DNA of 64,000 nucleotides from an uncultured Pontibacter sp. (GCF_947495565.1 NZ_CANLZM010000007.1:124001-188000); one strand, 5' to 3'; counted from the stretch's first letter, positions 27,844 to 38,114 are shown. Numbers and translations are program-made. The notes: generated by a model not told the origin, from the letters alone.

Positions 27844-28863
27844 ATGGTTAAGAAGCGTGCATGGTTAATCTGGGGCCTGTTAAAAGAAGCCGGGCTTGAG
27901 TTTGTCGACAACAACTCCTTTCAGAAGGGAGCGGCGCTGGCCTACTACACTATTTTTGCGCTGCCGCCCATGCTCATCATCATTATCAGCGCGGCAGGTT
28001 ATTTTTTTGGAGAGCAGGCTGTGTCTGGCGAGATTTACTACCGCATTAAAGAGCTGATTGGTACGGAAGGAGCCTACTCGGTGCAGAAGATGGTAGAGAA
28101 CGTGAACGAGTTTGGGGCCTTTAACTTGGCGGCGTTGGTAGGAGCCTTTGCCCTTTTTATAGCCGCCACGGGTGTTTTTATCTCCCTGCAAGACTCCCTG
28201 AATGAGATCTGGCATGTAAAGCCGGTGCCCAAGCGCGGCTATGTAAAGCTGGTACTAGATCGTGTTCTTTCTTTCGGGATGATCCTGACCATTGCTATTG
28301 TGCTGCTGCTCTCGCTGCTGGCCAATACCATCCTGGTGGCTATCGGCGATTTCCTGACGGCGCGCTTTTCGGGTTGGGTGGTGTATATAATTCACTTTGC
28401 AAACTTTGCCTCGGCTTTTCTGCTGATGTCGTTTCTGTTTGCCTGCATCTATAAGTTTTTGCCGGATGCCAAGATAAAGTGGCGCGACGTGGGGGTAGGG
28501 GCATTAGTCACTTCGCTGCTGTTCGTACTGTTTCGTGGCCTGATCGGGTTTTACCTCGGCAAAAATGATATGGCCTCGGTGTACGGCGCGGCCGGTTCGG
28601 TGGTGATCATACTTACATGGGTGTTCTTTACCTCACAGATCATCTTTTTTGGGGCGGTATTTACGTTTGTGTACTCACGCAAGTATGGCCATAACATTTA
28701 TCCGGCAGAGTATGCCGTGCGGGTAATACGGCAGGAGGTGGAAGTAGGCAATTCGGCAGTGAACGCAGAGCCCGGTAAGCACGAGCGCGAAGTATACGGT
28801 GAGCCGGAGGAGGAGGAAGAACCAACCAGCGAAAGTGATGCCGCCAAGGGAGCGAATATTTAG
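27844..28863 (+). CDS. YihY/virulence factor BrkB family membrane protein
   Basis: FQKGAALAYYTIFALPPMLIIIISAAGYFFG; GAAGSVVIILTWVFFTSQIIFFGAVFTFVYS. Confidence 0.93.
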   Translation: MVKKRAWLIWGLLKEAGLEFVDNNSFQKGAALAYYTIFALPPMLIIIISAAGYFFGEQAVSGEIYYRIKELIGTEGAYSVQKMVENVNEFGAFNLAALVGAFALFIAATGVFISLQDSLNEIWHVKPVPKRGYVKLVLDRVLSFGMILTIAIVLLLSLLANTILVAIGDFLTARFSGWVVYIIHFANFASAFLLMSFLFACIYKFLPDAKIKWRDVGVGALVTSLLFVLFRGLIGFYLGKNDMASVYGAAGSVVIILTWVFFTSQIIFFGAVFTFVYSRKYGHNIYPAEYAVRVIRQEVEVGNSAVNAEPGKHEREVYGEPEEEEEPTSESDAAKGANI

Positions 28864-28949
28864 GGGTTAAGGTTGTGCTTTAATCTATATTGATGAGCCT
28901 CATTTGGCGTAAGCGTCCGCTTATGTCTTTGCTGCTTCGGCTAATGCAA

Positions 28950-29060
28950 CTTAAACCAAGTCCCCCTTGGAAAGGGGCAGGTCGATGACTCCGGATAGCT
29001 CAAGCTACAGAGCTTATACTTGCAGAGCAGTACTTACAAACTCCCCTCCTGAGTAGCAAA
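28950..29060. repeat. dispersed intergenic GC-rich repeat fragment
   Basis: AACCAAGTCCCCCTTGGAAAGGGGCAGG and AAACTCCCCTCCTGAG...CAAAGG resemble the reverse complement of segments at 58290-58400. Confidence 0.6.
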
Positions 29061-29133
29061 GGATAAATACTTTATGCAAAAGACAGAGAAGCTATACTTT
29101 CCTCCCTGTCTTTTGCGTAAAAGTATTTATCCT
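29060..29133. terminator. long imperfect inverted repeat between convergent BrkB and RidA genes
   Basis: AGGATAAATACTTTATGCAAAAGACAG ... CTGTCTTTTGCGTAAAAGTATTTATCCT. Confidence 0.7.
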
Positions 29134-29138
29134 GAAAA

Positions 29139-29519
29139 CTACTTCGTAGCGATACAGGAAATCTCCACGTTTACATCCTTTGGCAGGCGGCTAACCTCCA
29201 CGGTTTCACGGGCAGGCGGGTTGCTGGTAAAGTAGCTGCCGTAAGTCTCATTGATCTTTCCGAAGTTGTTCAGGTCTTTCACGAAAATGGTGCACTTAAG
29301 CACGTTGCTGAAGTCCATGCCGGCCTCGGTAAGTATGGCCTGAAGGTTCTGCATCACCTTGTGCGTTTCATCTTCGATGCTGTCGTTTACCAGGTTGCCG
29401 CTCTCCGCATCCAGCGCAATCTGGCCTGAAACGTATAATGTTCCGTTTGCTAAAGTAGCCTGGCTGTATGGCCCGATAGGAGCCGGTGCTTTGGAAGAGT
29501 TGATGATGGTATGTGCCAT
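29139..29519 (-). CDS. RidA family reactive intermediate/imine deaminase
   Basis: SSKAPAPIGPYSQATLANGTLYVSGQIALDAESG...VLKCTIFVKDLNNFGKINETYGSYF...ARETVEVSRLPKDVNVEISCIA. Confidence 0.95.
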   Translation of the reverse strand: MAHTIINSSKAPAPIGPYSQATLANGTLYVSGQIALDAESGNLVNDSIEDETHKVMQNLQAILTEAGMDFSNVLKCTIFVKDLNNFGKINETYGSYFTSNPPARETVEVSRLPKDVNVEISCIATK

Positions 29520-29567
29520 AGAGGTTTGGTTTTAGTTTGTATCTTTACCATCAAAAGTACAGAAAAT

Positions 29568-30245
29568 ATGCACATTGTTGTTTTGTCTGGCCCGGAAATG
29601 GCCGCCGAGTTCGAGCAAAAGTTTCAGGAGGAAAGAGAAGGCGTAAGCTATACTTTCCTGAAAAGCCATAACCTGCTGGATGAGCAGCTGAAACCCTCTG
29701 ACGTGGTATTTGACTTCCTGTTGCACGAGCATCCGGAGCGACTGAGCCTGTATGCGCCGGGGCAGGTGGTTTTCTGCAATGCCGTTACCATCCAACTGGC
29801 TGCGCTGGTGAAGCAAGCTTATATGGAGCAGCCCTGTACTTTGATTGGCTTTAACGGCCTGCCAACACTCTTTAACCGCCCGGTGCTGGAGGTGAGCCTG
29901 CTGCACCAGGAGAGCGAGGCTAGGCTACAGGAAGTATGCCAGGCACTGGGAGCAGAGTATCTGCTGGTGGATGACCGCGTAGGTATGGTAACGCCCCGCA
30001 TGATCTGCATGATCATCAACGAAGCCTGTTACACATTGCAGGAGGAAACAGCCGGCATAAATGATATAAACCTAGGCATGAAGCTCGGCACCAACTATCC
30101 GAAAGGCCCTTTTGAGTGGGCTAACCAGATCGGCGTAAAGAACGTGTACGAGGTGCTGCAGGCGTTGTATGAAGATACCAAAGAAGAGCGCTACAAAATC
30201 TGCCCGCTGCTAAAGACAAAATACCTGAAAAGGGAGAGCTTCTAA
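29568..30245 (+). CDS. 3-hydroxyacyl-CoA dehydrogenase C-terminal-domain protein
   Basis: RVGMVTPRMICMIINEACYTLQEETAGINDINLGMKLGTNYPKGPFEWANQIGVKNVYEVLQALY. Confidence 0.75.
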   Translation: MHIVVLSGPEMAAEFEQKFQEEREGVSYTFLKSHNLLDEQLKPSDVVFDFLLHEHPERLSLYAPGQVVFCNAVTIQLAALVKQAYMEQPCTLIGFNGLPTLFNRPVLEVSLLHQESEARLQEVCQALGAEYLLVDDRVGMVTPRMICMIINEACYTLQEETAGINDINLGMKLGTNYPKGPFEWANQIGVKNVYEVLQALYEDTKEERYKICPLLKTKYLKRESF

Positions 30246-30273
30246 AGTATAAAATCATACTTTAAAACCATCT

Positions 30274-30300
30274 GGCGCAGGCAAATGCCTGCGCCTTTTA
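30274..30300 (+). terminator. intrinsic terminator
   Basis: GGCGCAGGCA-AA-TGCCTGCGCCTTTTA. Confidence 0.7.
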
Positions 30301-30604
30301 TACTTTACTTAAGTATAAATCTGCTCCTGCCCCTCCCCAAAAATCACTAAAGTATAAAACGGCACCTTCAGCTTTGTTATGAAGCCGTTTAGAGTTTTTA
30401 GTTATAGGGCCTACACCCGCCATTGTTGGTGTTTCTCACCAACAATCAAAATGCAGATGCTGTTAATCTTGCTGGTGAAAACACGCAGCAAGTCCAGGCA
30501 ATGTAGTATTAATAAATTCTAAACAGGCTCAATTTAAACAACTCTATACTTCTATATTCCTGCTGCATTCTCTATCTTGAGCGTTTGTACTCTACCTTAA
30601 CTCA

Positions 30605-31231
30605 ATGAGAACAGCTTTACTCGTATTATTACTGAGCCTTGCAGGTGCCGGAGCCACGGCACAAACCAGCGAAGCAGCCAACTACCAGATCATCGTAAAT
30701 GGTAAACTACAGGATGTGGCTTTAGGTGAAGAGTACAAAATAAGGCTTGCCAGCGGCGAAGAGGTTACGGTAGCTGTAAAGCAGAAAGATGTTCTCACGT
30801 ACCAAGACGATTGGATTTCACTACAATACCCGAAAGGTCTGCATCCAGCGCTTTCCACCCCCGATCCAGATTTGGAGCAGATTGCATTGGTAACAGCAAA
30901 CGGTAACGGCTTTCTGGTGCAGAAGTATAAAACAGTTAACCCTGCCGAGCTGGTGGACCTGGTGCTGAAGGAAATGACAAACGAGGAGGTAAGCTTCGGC
31001 TACAGTATAACCGAGCAGCCTTTTGAGCGGAAGCTGAAGTCGGGGCAGCAGGTAAAAGGCAAATTGGTGCAGCTGAAGTACGGAAGTGATGTGCAGCAAT
31101 ACACGGTGGCAGCCCTTGGGGGCGATAACGGAGGAATTATGTTTGTCACGATGCTGAACACCGAGTATAACCACGACGATAATAAAGTAATTCAGCTGTT
31201 CCTGGATTCGCTGGCTTATAGCCGCAATTAA
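30605..31231 (+). CDS. secreted hypothetical protein
   Basis: Signal peptide MRTALLVLLLSLAGAGATAQ; no recognised domain. Confidence 0.7.
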   Translation: MRTALLVLLLSLAGAGATAQTSEAANYQIIVNGKLQDVALGEEYKIRLASGEEVTVAVKQKDVLTYQDDWISLQYPKGLHPALSTPDPDLEQIALVTANGNGFLVQKYKTVNPAELVDLVLKEMTNEEVSFGYSITEQPFERKLKSGQQVKGKLVQLKYGSDVQQYTVAALGGDNGGIMFVTMLNTEYNHDDNKVIQLFLDSLAYSRN

Positions 31232-31240
31232 TAGGCAATA

Positions 31241-31269
31241 AAAAAGGGAACCGAACTGGCTCCCTTTTT
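31241..31269. terminator. bidirectional terminator
   Basis: AAAAAGGGAACC-GAACT-GGCTCCCTTTTT between convergent genes. Confidence 0.7.
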
Positions 31270-31291
31270 CTGTAATCAATTTCTGTTGATA

Positions 31292-33127
31292 TTATTCTAC
31301 CGTAACAGACTTAGCCAGGTTACGTGGCTGGTCTACGTTACAGCCGCGCATTACCGCAATGTGGTAAGACAGCAACTGCAGCGGAATAACGGACAGCAGC
31401 GGCATCAGGTGCTCGCTTGTCTCCGGAATCTCAATCACGTGGTCGGCCATGGCTGGGATGGTAGTGTCGCCTTCGGTTACAATGGCAATAATCTTACCCT
31501 TACGGGCTTTCACCTCCTGCACGTTCGATACGATTTTCTCATAAGAGCTATCTTTGGTAGCGATAACTACCACAGGCATTTGCTCATCAATCAGCGCAAT
31601 CGGGCCATGCTTCATCTCTGCAGCTGGGTAACCTTCAGCGTGGATATAAGAAATTTCCTTCAGCTTAAGCGCGCCTTCCAAGGCAACCGGGAAGTTATAA
31701 CCACGGCCAAGGTACAGGAAGTTAGTGGCATCTTTGTACTGCTCAGAAATACGAACAATTTGGTCGTTCAGCTTCAGCGCCTCTTCTACCTTGCTCGGGA
31801 TCGTTTCCAGCTCCACCATCAGCTCATGCAGCTTGGTAGTCTCCAGGGTGCCGCGCTTGCTACCGATGATCATGGCGATCAGCGTCAGCACGGTCACCTG
31901 TGCTGTAAAGGCCTTGGTACTGGCTACACCAATCTCTGGGCCGGCGTGCGTATAAGCTCCTGCGTCTGTTGCTCTTGCAATAGAAGAACCCACTACGTTA
32001 CAGATGCCAAATATTGTAGCACCTTTCGATTTTGCCAGTTCAAGCGCCGCTAGCGTATCCGCTGTTTCGCCAGACTGTGATATGGCAACTACAATATCTC
32101 TCTCGTTTAAGATCGGGTTACGATAACGGAATTCAGAAGCATACTCTACTTCTACAGGTATGCGCGCCAAGTCCTCGATTAAGTACTCCGCTACCAAGCC
32201 TGCATGCCACGACGTGCCGCAAGCTACAATAATGATTCTGTTTGCGTTCGCGAACTTGTTCTCAAACTCGCGGATGCCGGCCATCATCAGGTGGTTGCTC
32301 TCGGCAATCATACGGCCGCGCATGCTGTCAAGTATAGAGCGTGGCTGCTCAAAGATCTCCTTCAGCATGAAGTGCTCATAACCGCCTTTCTCAATAGACT
32401 CCAGCTCCATTTCCAGCGTCTGCACATACGGTGTCTGCTTCACATCTTCTTTCGTGCGGATGTCAAGTTCCCCGTTGTTGATGATCGCCAGCTCGTAATC
32501 GTTCAGGTATACAACTTCATTGGTATACTCGATGATTGGCGTAGCATCAGAGGCCAGGAAATACTCGCCCTCGCCTACACCTACTACCAGCGGGCTGCCT
32601 TTACGTGCCGCAATCAGCTGGTTCGGGCTATCTTTGGCCAACACAACAATGGCGTAAGCTCCAACTACTTCGTGCATAGCTAGGCGTACTGCCTCTGGTA
32701 GCGTGCAGTTGTTGTTCGCGCGTATATCTTCAATCAGGTTAATAAAAACCTCAGAGTCAGTGTCAGACTGGAAAGTATGGCCTTTCTCTACCAGAAGCTT
32801 TTTCAGAGAAGCATAGTTCTCAATAATGCCGTTATGGATGATGGCGATGTTGCGCGAAGTAGAGTAGTGCGGGTGTGCGTTCACATCGTTCGGCTCACCG
32901 TGGGTTGCCCAGCGGGTGTGGCCCATGCCAATAGAGCCGTGCGTATCCTGCTCAGCAATAAAAGCTTCCAGTTCGGCTACCTTGCCTTTTCTTTTATAAA
33001 CGTTGAGGTCACCATTCATTAGCGCGATGCCTGCGCTGTCATATCCTCGGTATTCAAGCCTTTTAAGGCCTTTAATAATGATTGGGCTGGCCTCTCTGTG
33101 CCCAACGTAAGCTACAATTCCACACAT
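31292..33127 (-). CDS. glmS: glutamine--fructose-6-phosphate aminotransferase (isomerizing)
   Basis: MCGIVAYVGHREASPIIIKGLKRLEYRGYDSAGIAL; C-terminal DQPRNLAKSVTVE. Confidence 0.97.
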   Translation of the reverse strand: MCGIVAYVGHREASPIIIKGLKRLEYRGYDSAGIALMNGDLNVYKRKGKVAELEAFIAEQDTHGSIGMGHTRWATHGEPNDVNAHPHYSTSRNIAIIHNGIIENYASLKKLLVEKGHTFQSDTDSEVFINLIEDIRANNNCTLPEAVRLAMHEVVGAYAIVVLAKDSPNQLIAARKGSPLVVGVGEGEYFLASDATPIIEYTNEVVYLNDYELAIINNGELDIRTKEDVKQTPYVQTLEMELESIEKGGYEHFMLKEIFEQPRSILDSMRGRMIAESNHLMMAGIREFENKFANANRIIIVACGTSWHAGLVAEYLIEDLARIPVEVEYASEFRYRNPILNERDIVVAISQSGETADTLAALELAKSKGATIFGICNVVGSSIARATDAGAYTHAGPEIGVASTKAFTAQVTVLTLIAMIIGSKRGTLETTKLHELMVELETIPSKVEEALKLNDQIVRISEQYKDATNFLYLGRGYNFPVALEGALKLKEISYIHAEGYPAAEMKHGPIALIDEQMPVVVIATKDSSYEKIVSNVQEVKARKGKIIAIVTEGDTTIPAMADHVIEIPETSEHLMPLLSVIPLQLLSYHIAVMRGCNVDQPRNLAKSVTVE

Positions 33128-33280
33128 AAAATTTCTTTATTTTCTCTTATAGAAACACATAGGTAACCGCAAATGTACCCAATTCTTAAATATCTCTATA
33201 ATTTCTTCGCTGTAGTGTTGTGTTTTGAAGAGCGATGATAAGCTTAAGCGATTGGGCGACAGTTTTTTATACGTAAATAA

Positions 33281-33330
33281 AAAAAGGCTGCCGTTTATTT
33301 ACAAAAATGTAATCTAAACGGCAGCCTCTT
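33281..33330 (-). terminator. intrinsic terminator
   Basis: AGGCTGCCGTTTA...TAAACGGCAGCCT with flanking A-run (T-run on minus strand). Confidence 0.75.
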
Positions 33331-33421
33331 GTAATATTATAGTATACACAAACTGATAAATATACTTCTGGTGCTTTTTGCTTTGAATAAAGTGCAAAAA
33401 ACGCAGGAAAAGGGGTCAGCT

Positions 33422-34234
33422 TTATTTGCTCAGTTGGTTATACAAGTTGTAATAATTGTCCAACAGAGTGTCGTCGGCGCATACGGTGCTGATGCTCTTC
33501 TTTTTCATGAAATCGTTGAACAAGGCGTTGATGTTATCGCTAAAGTCCTCGTTGGTTTTGATGACAGCATCGGCATACTCCATTCCGCACTTAATAAATG
33601 CGTTGGTGTCGGCAGACTCTAGGTGTGTCAGCATGCTGTCGTCAATATCCAGCATCTTAACTTTTTCCAGCAGGTCTTCGCTAAATTTGTGCGCAAAGCT
33701 GTTGTTATACACCGTAAACATCGATTTAGAGTCTTTAAAGATAGGATCCTTTTTGTAAGTCGTCTTCAGGTACATCGGAATCAGACCTGTCATCCAGTCG
33801 TTGCAATGCACAATGTCCGGGGCCCATCCTAATTTCTTAACAGTCTCCAGTACGCCTTTGCAGAAGAAGATGGCACGCTCATCGTTATCCTGGTGAAACT
33901 TGTTGTTTTTATCTACAAAAACTGACTTTCTGTGGAAGTAGTCTTCGTTATCAATAAAATAAACCTGTAGCTTCGCGTTCGGAATAGAGGCTACTTTAAT
34001 AACCAATGGCTTCTCGTCGTCGCCTACGGCAATGTTGATACCGGACAGGCGAACCACCTCATGCAAACGGTTTTTGCGCTCGTTTATCAGGCCGAACCGC
34101 GGAACAAAGATGCGGATCTCCATCCCTCGTTCCTGCATACCCTGCGGCAGCGTCTGTAAAAACTCGGCTACTTTTGTGGTCTGTAAGAAGGGATTGATCT
34201 CGGTGGCGGCGTATAGGATTCGCAATTTTGACAT
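33422..34234 (-). CDS. glycogen/starch synthase N-terminal (GT5) domain-only protein
   Basis: LRILYAATEINPFLQTTKVAEFLQTLPQGMQERGMEIRIFVPRFG...DIVHCNDWMTGLIPMYLKTTYK; 270 aa, no C-terminal GT domain. Confidence 0.85.
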   Translation of the reverse strand: MSKLRILYAATEINPFLQTTKVAEFLQTLPQGMQERGMEIRIFVPRFGLINERKNRLHEVVRLSGINIAVGDDEKPLVIKVASIPNAKLQVYFIDNEDYFHRKSVFVDKNNKFHQDNDERAIFFCKGVLETVKKLGWAPDIVHCNDWMTGLIPMYLKTTYKKDPIFKDSKSMFTVYNNSFAHKFSEDLLEKVKMLDIDDSMLTHLESADTNAFIKCGMEYADAVIKTNEDFSDNINALFNDFMKKKSISTVCADDTLLDNYYNLYNQLSK

Positions 34235-34372
34235 GGGTATGAAGTTAAAAATTAATTAGCAACAGTAATGGGACGTGCAAAATTAGTATTTTTTATTCTG
34301 ATTTTCAATTTAAAACGTTATAACTTACTTTTACCGGCTTTTCAGAGGCGTTAATACAGACACACCACCGAC

Positions 34373-35227
34373 ATGGAAGTTATAGAGCAGGTTAGTATCA
34401 TCCGGGATCGTATTAAAGCGTTGCGTTGCGACGGCAAAAGCATTGGCTTTGTGCCGACAATGGGCGCTCTGCACGAGGGGCACCTACAGCTGCTGCGCGC
34501 CTCGGCGCAGGAGAACGACGTAACTGTTTGCAGTATCTTCGTAAATCCTACTCAATTCAATAACCCGGACGATTATAAGCACTACCCCCGCACAATGGAG
34601 CAAGATGCCGCGCTGCTGAAAACAGTTGGCTGCGACATTCTGTTTGCCCCACACGCAGAGGAGGTATATGTACAACAGCCGCTCTTGCAGTTTAGTTTCG
34701 GGCCACTAGAGACGGTAATGGAAGGGGAGCACCGTCCGGGGCACTTTAACGGGGTGGCGACTATTGTAAGTAAGCTGTTTCATTTTGTGCAGCCGCACCG
34801 CGCCTACTTTGGCCAGAAAGACCTGCAGCAGGTGGCTATTGTAAAGCAACTGGTGCAGGCGCTGAGCTTTGATGTGGAGGTGGTGCGCTACCCAACTATA
34901 CGCGAGGCTAACGGACTGGCAATGTCATCCAGAAACAGGCGCCTTGACGCAGCGCAGCAGCATACGGCCACTATACTTTACAGTGCTTTGCAACTAGCCA
35001 AAGAGCAACTGGGCAAGAAGCCAGTCTACACTATAAAAGCCACTGTAGAGGCTTATCTTGCCAATGTAGACCAGGTGCAGCTGGAGTACTTTGAGATTGT
35101 GCACCCTGATACCCTGCAGCCGCTCACCGACGTGCAGCCGGGGCAGGAGGTGGCGCTGTGCATTGCTGCCTTTGTAGGCCCTGTGCGCCTGATTGATAAC
35201 ATACTGGTGAATTTTAACAAAGTATAG
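34373..35227 (+). CDS. panC: pantothenate synthetase
   Basis: GFVPTMGALHEGHLQLL; SIFVNPTQFNNPDDYKHYPRT; YFGQKDLQQ; SSRNRRLD. Confidence 0.97.
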   Translation: MEVIEQVSIIRDRIKALRCDGKSIGFVPTMGALHEGHLQLLRASAQENDVTVCSIFVNPTQFNNPDDYKHYPRTMEQDAALLKTVGCDILFAPHAEEVYVQQPLLQFSFGPLETVMEGEHRPGHFNGVATIVSKLFHFVQPHRAYFGQKDLQQVAIVKQLVQALSFDVEVVRYPTIREANGLAMSSRNRRLDAAQQHTATILYSALQLAKEQLGKKPVYTIKATVEAYLANVDQVQLEYFEIVHPDTLQPLTDVQPGQEVALCIAAFVGPVRLIDNILVNFNKV

Positions 35228-35323
35228 ATTGTTGGGAAGGCAGATAAGCTAAAGCTGCTATAGCGCGTTGGTAGTTATTATGCGGCCAATTGTCTAACTT
35301 TGCGCTCCAATACAAATTACACC

Positions 35324-35671
35324 ATGTATATTGAGGTTTTAAAATCAAAAATCCACCGTTGTAAGGTAACCCAGGCCGAGCTGCACTATGTTGGCAGCAT
35401 CACTGTTGACGAGGACCTGATGGACGCCGCTAACATTGTGGAGAATGAGAAAGTACAGATCGTGAACATCAACAACGGTGAGCGCTTTGAAACTTACGTG
35501 ATTAAGGGAGAACGCGGAACCGGTACTATTTGTCTGAACGGCCCTGCGGCCCGTAAGGTGCAGGTAGGGGATGTGGTGATCCTTATCTCGTACTGCAGCA
35601 TCAAGTTCGAAGAAGCTAAAAACCATACGCCTACGCTTGTATTCCCTGATCAGCACAACCGGCTGGTATAA
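35324..35671 (+). CDS. panD: aspartate 1-decarboxylase
   Basis: [58 protein letters not shown]. Confidence 0.97.
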   Translation: MYIEVLKSKIHRCKVTQAELHYVGSITVDEDLMDAANIVENEKVQIVNINNGERFETYVIKGERGTGTICLNGPAARKVQVGDVVILISYCSIKFEEAKNHTPTLVFPDQHNRLV

Positions 35672-35680
35672 TTCCGTTGC

Positions 35681-36724
35681 ATGAATAAACTGCTCTCGTT
35701 CCTGAAGTATGTCCTGCTGCTGGGTGTATCTGCATTTCTGATGTGGTACGCGCTGAAGGAGCTGGACTTTCAGAAAATGTGGGCAGAGTTTCTGGGTGCC
35801 AATTACGGTTGGGTAATGGTATCTGTGCTGATGGGCGTGCTTGCTTACCTGAGCCGGGCTATGCGCTGGCAGATGCAGATAAAGCCTACCGGGTACAACC
35901 CGCCGCTCCGCAACACCTACAACGCCATGATGCTGGGTTACCTGGCCAACCTGGTGCTGCCCCGCATGGGCGAGGTGGTGCGCTGCACAATGCTGCGCCG
36001 CTCCGATAATCTGCCGCTCAACACAGGCTTCGGCACCGTAATAGCAGAACGCATTATCGATATGGTTATGCTATTGCTGGTGGTGGGGCTTACTTTTCTA
36101 ATTGAGTTCGGCCGAATCCGTGATTTCTTTCTGAGTCTGATAACAGATAAGTATACAAACCTGGAGCAAAGTATAAGTTCGCTGTACTGGGTGTTTTGGG
36201 TAATGCTTCTCTCGGTAGCGGTGCTGCTGTTTATGGGGCTGCGTTACCTGAGCCTTTTGCGCAGAAATGTTTACTTCCGGAAGGCGGTACGTTTTGCAAA
36301 GGGGATGTTGAAGGGCGTGTTCAGCATCACCAAGCTCGAGAATCAATTAGCCTTCTGGGGACATACCATCTTTGTGTGGCTGATGTACTACGGCATGAGT
36401 TTTTCTGTATTTTACGCTTTGCCGGCCACTGCCGATTTAGGATGGGGCGCTGCGCTATCGGTGCTTCTGGCGGGCACGCTGGGCATGGCGGCGCCGGTGC
36501 AAGGCGGTATTGGCGTGTACCACCTGATGGTGCAGGCCACCCTGCTGCTTTACGGCGTGCCGAAAGAGGCTGGTATGGCTTATGCACTACTGGCGCATAC
36601 ATCTCAAACTCTTTTGGTAGTTGTAATGGGAGTGATTAGCTTTATGGCAAGCATGCTGCGCCGCGCAAAGCCGGTAACACAGCAAAGCCATGCTTCTGCT
36701 AACACCCATGAACTCAAAAGATAA
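35681..36724 (+). CDS. lysylphosphatidylglycerol synthase TM-region / UPF0104 flippase-like protein
   Basis: Multi-TM; YLSRAMRWQMQIKP; NAMMLGYLANLVLPRMGEVVRCTMLRR; GMAAPVQGGIGVYHLMV. Confidence 0.88.
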   Translation: MNKLLSFLKYVLLLGVSAFLMWYALKELDFQKMWAEFLGANYGWVMVSVLMGVLAYLSRAMRWQMQIKPTGYNPPLRNTYNAMMLGYLANLVLPRMGEVVRCTMLRRSDNLPLNTGFGTVIAERIIDMVMLLLVVGLTFLIEFGRIRDFFLSLITDKYTNLEQSISSLYWVFWVMLLSVAVLLFMGLRYLSLLRRNVYFRKAVRFAKGMLKGVFSITKLENQLAFWGHTIFVWLMYYGMSFSVFYALPATADLGWGAALSVLLAGTLGMAAPVQGGIGVYHLMVQATLLLYGVPKEAGMAYALLAHTSQTLLVVVMGVISFMASMLRRAKPVTQQSHASANTHELKR

Positions 36725-37199
36725 AATTTACACACTTCCGCAACTGCAGAAACAGGTGCAAAACTGGCGCAACCAAGGCCAGAAAATTGTCTTCACCAAC
36801 GGCTGCTTCGACCTGCTGCACCTTGGCCACGTCGACTATTTAGAGAAAGCCAAACAACTAGGCGATAAGCTTGTTCTAGGGCTGAATACTGACGCCTCCA
36901 TTAGCCGTTTAAAAGGACCCAGTCGTCCTCTACAGGACGAAATGTCACGTGCACGCGTTATGGCATCTCTTTTGTTCATAGATGCCGTAGTGCTCTTTGA
37001 TGAAGACACACCTCTAAAGCTGATCGAAGCTGTGCAACCGGATATACTGGTTAAAGGCGATGATTATGCTGTGGAGCAGATCGTGGGGCACGAGGTGGTG
37101 CAGGCGCGTGGCGGATCGGTTAAGACCGTGCCGCTCGTAAAAGGCTATTCTACCACTAACATCGTAAAGAAAATAGAGAACAGTAATAACCCTAAATAA
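36708..37199 (+). CDS. rfaE2: D-glycero-beta-D-manno-heptose 1-phosphate adenylyltransferase (RfaE2-like)
   Basis: KIVFTNGCFDLLHLGHVDYLEKAKQLGDKLVLGLNTDASISRLKGPSRPLQDEMSRA; LVKGDDY. Confidence 0.93.
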   Translation: MNSKDKIYTLPQLQKQVQNWRNQGQKIVFTNGCFDLLHLGHVDYLEKAKQLGDKLVLGLNTDASISRLKGPSRPLQDEMSRARVMASLLFIDAVVLFDEDTPLKLIEAVQPDILVKGDDYAVEQIVGHEVVQARGGSVKTVPLVKGYSTTNIVKKIENSNNPK

Positions 37200-37214
37200 A
37201 GCTAACAAAAGACA

Positions 37215-37895
37215 ATGCTCGGAATATATTTTATTGGTATCGTATTCATGCTGATCAGTATGGGAGTAAGTGCCCGCCTGAAAAGCAAGTTTAAGAAATA
37301 CTCCCAGACACCATTGAGCTCTGGCCTTTCGGGCCGTGAGGTAGCGGAGATGATGCTGCGCGACAATGGTATAACTGATGTGAAAGTCATGTCGGTGGCA
37401 GGCCGCCTGACAGACCATTACAACCCGGCTGACAAAACGGTGAACCTGAGCGAGTACGTGTACGAGGCCCGCAGTGCCGCCGCCGCCGCCGTAGCTGCTC
37501 ACGAATGTGGCCACGCCGTGCAGCATGCTAAAGCTTACAGCTTCCTGAAGTTCAGGTCAGCTATGGTGCCTGCGCTAAGTATAGCCTCACGTTACATGCA
37601 GTGGATTATCCTGATTGGTATACTTCTGTTACAGACTACGCCAGTGCCGCTGGCCATTGGCGTGGCGCTGTTTGGCCTTACCACCTTGTTCAGTTTTATA
37701 ACACTGCCGGTGGAGTTTGATGCAAGTAAGCGTGCGCTCGCCTGGATAGACCGCCGTGGCATCGTAACAACGCAGGAGCATGATATGGCAAAAGACGCTC
37801 TGAAATGGGCTGCCTTAACTTACGTAGTGGCTGCGTTAGGCTCTTTGGCTACGCTGCTATACTATGTGTCGCTGCTGATGGGGCGCCGCGACTAA
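37215..37895 (+). CDS. zinc metallopeptidase, YugP family
   Basis: HECGHAVQHAKAYSFLKFRSAMVP; YNPADKTVNLSEYVYEARSAAAAAVAAHE. Confidence 0.93.
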   Translation: MLGIYFIGIVFMLISMGVSARLKSKFKKYSQTPLSSGLSGREVAEMMLRDNGITDVKVMSVAGRLTDHYNPADKTVNLSEYVYEARSAAAAAVAAHECGHAVQHAKAYSFLKFRSAMVPALSIASRYMQWIILIGILLLQTTPVPLAIGVALFGLTTLFSFITLPVEFDASKRALAWIDRRGIVTTQEHDMAKDALKWAALTYVVAALGSLATLLYYVSLLMGRRD

Positions 37896-37919
37896 AGAAG
37901 TATAAACTGCCTGATTATG

Positions 37920-37958
37920 AAAGCGCCGCCTGTTGCACACGCACGGGCGGCGCTTTAT
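37920..37958 (+). terminator. intrinsic terminator
   Basis: AAAGCGCCGCC...GGGCGGCGCTTTATTTTT. Confidence 0.75.
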
Positions 37959-38114
37959 TTTTGCGTTAGATAGCAACATCTAGCAGGCAAAAAAGTACAA
38001 AACCACGGTTTATCACAACAATTAATAGAATATCAGGTTGAATTAATGCAACTGAATTTCATAGTTTTGCACTGGAATTAAAATTAATCAAATATCGTCC
38101 TTTAGATAACGCAT

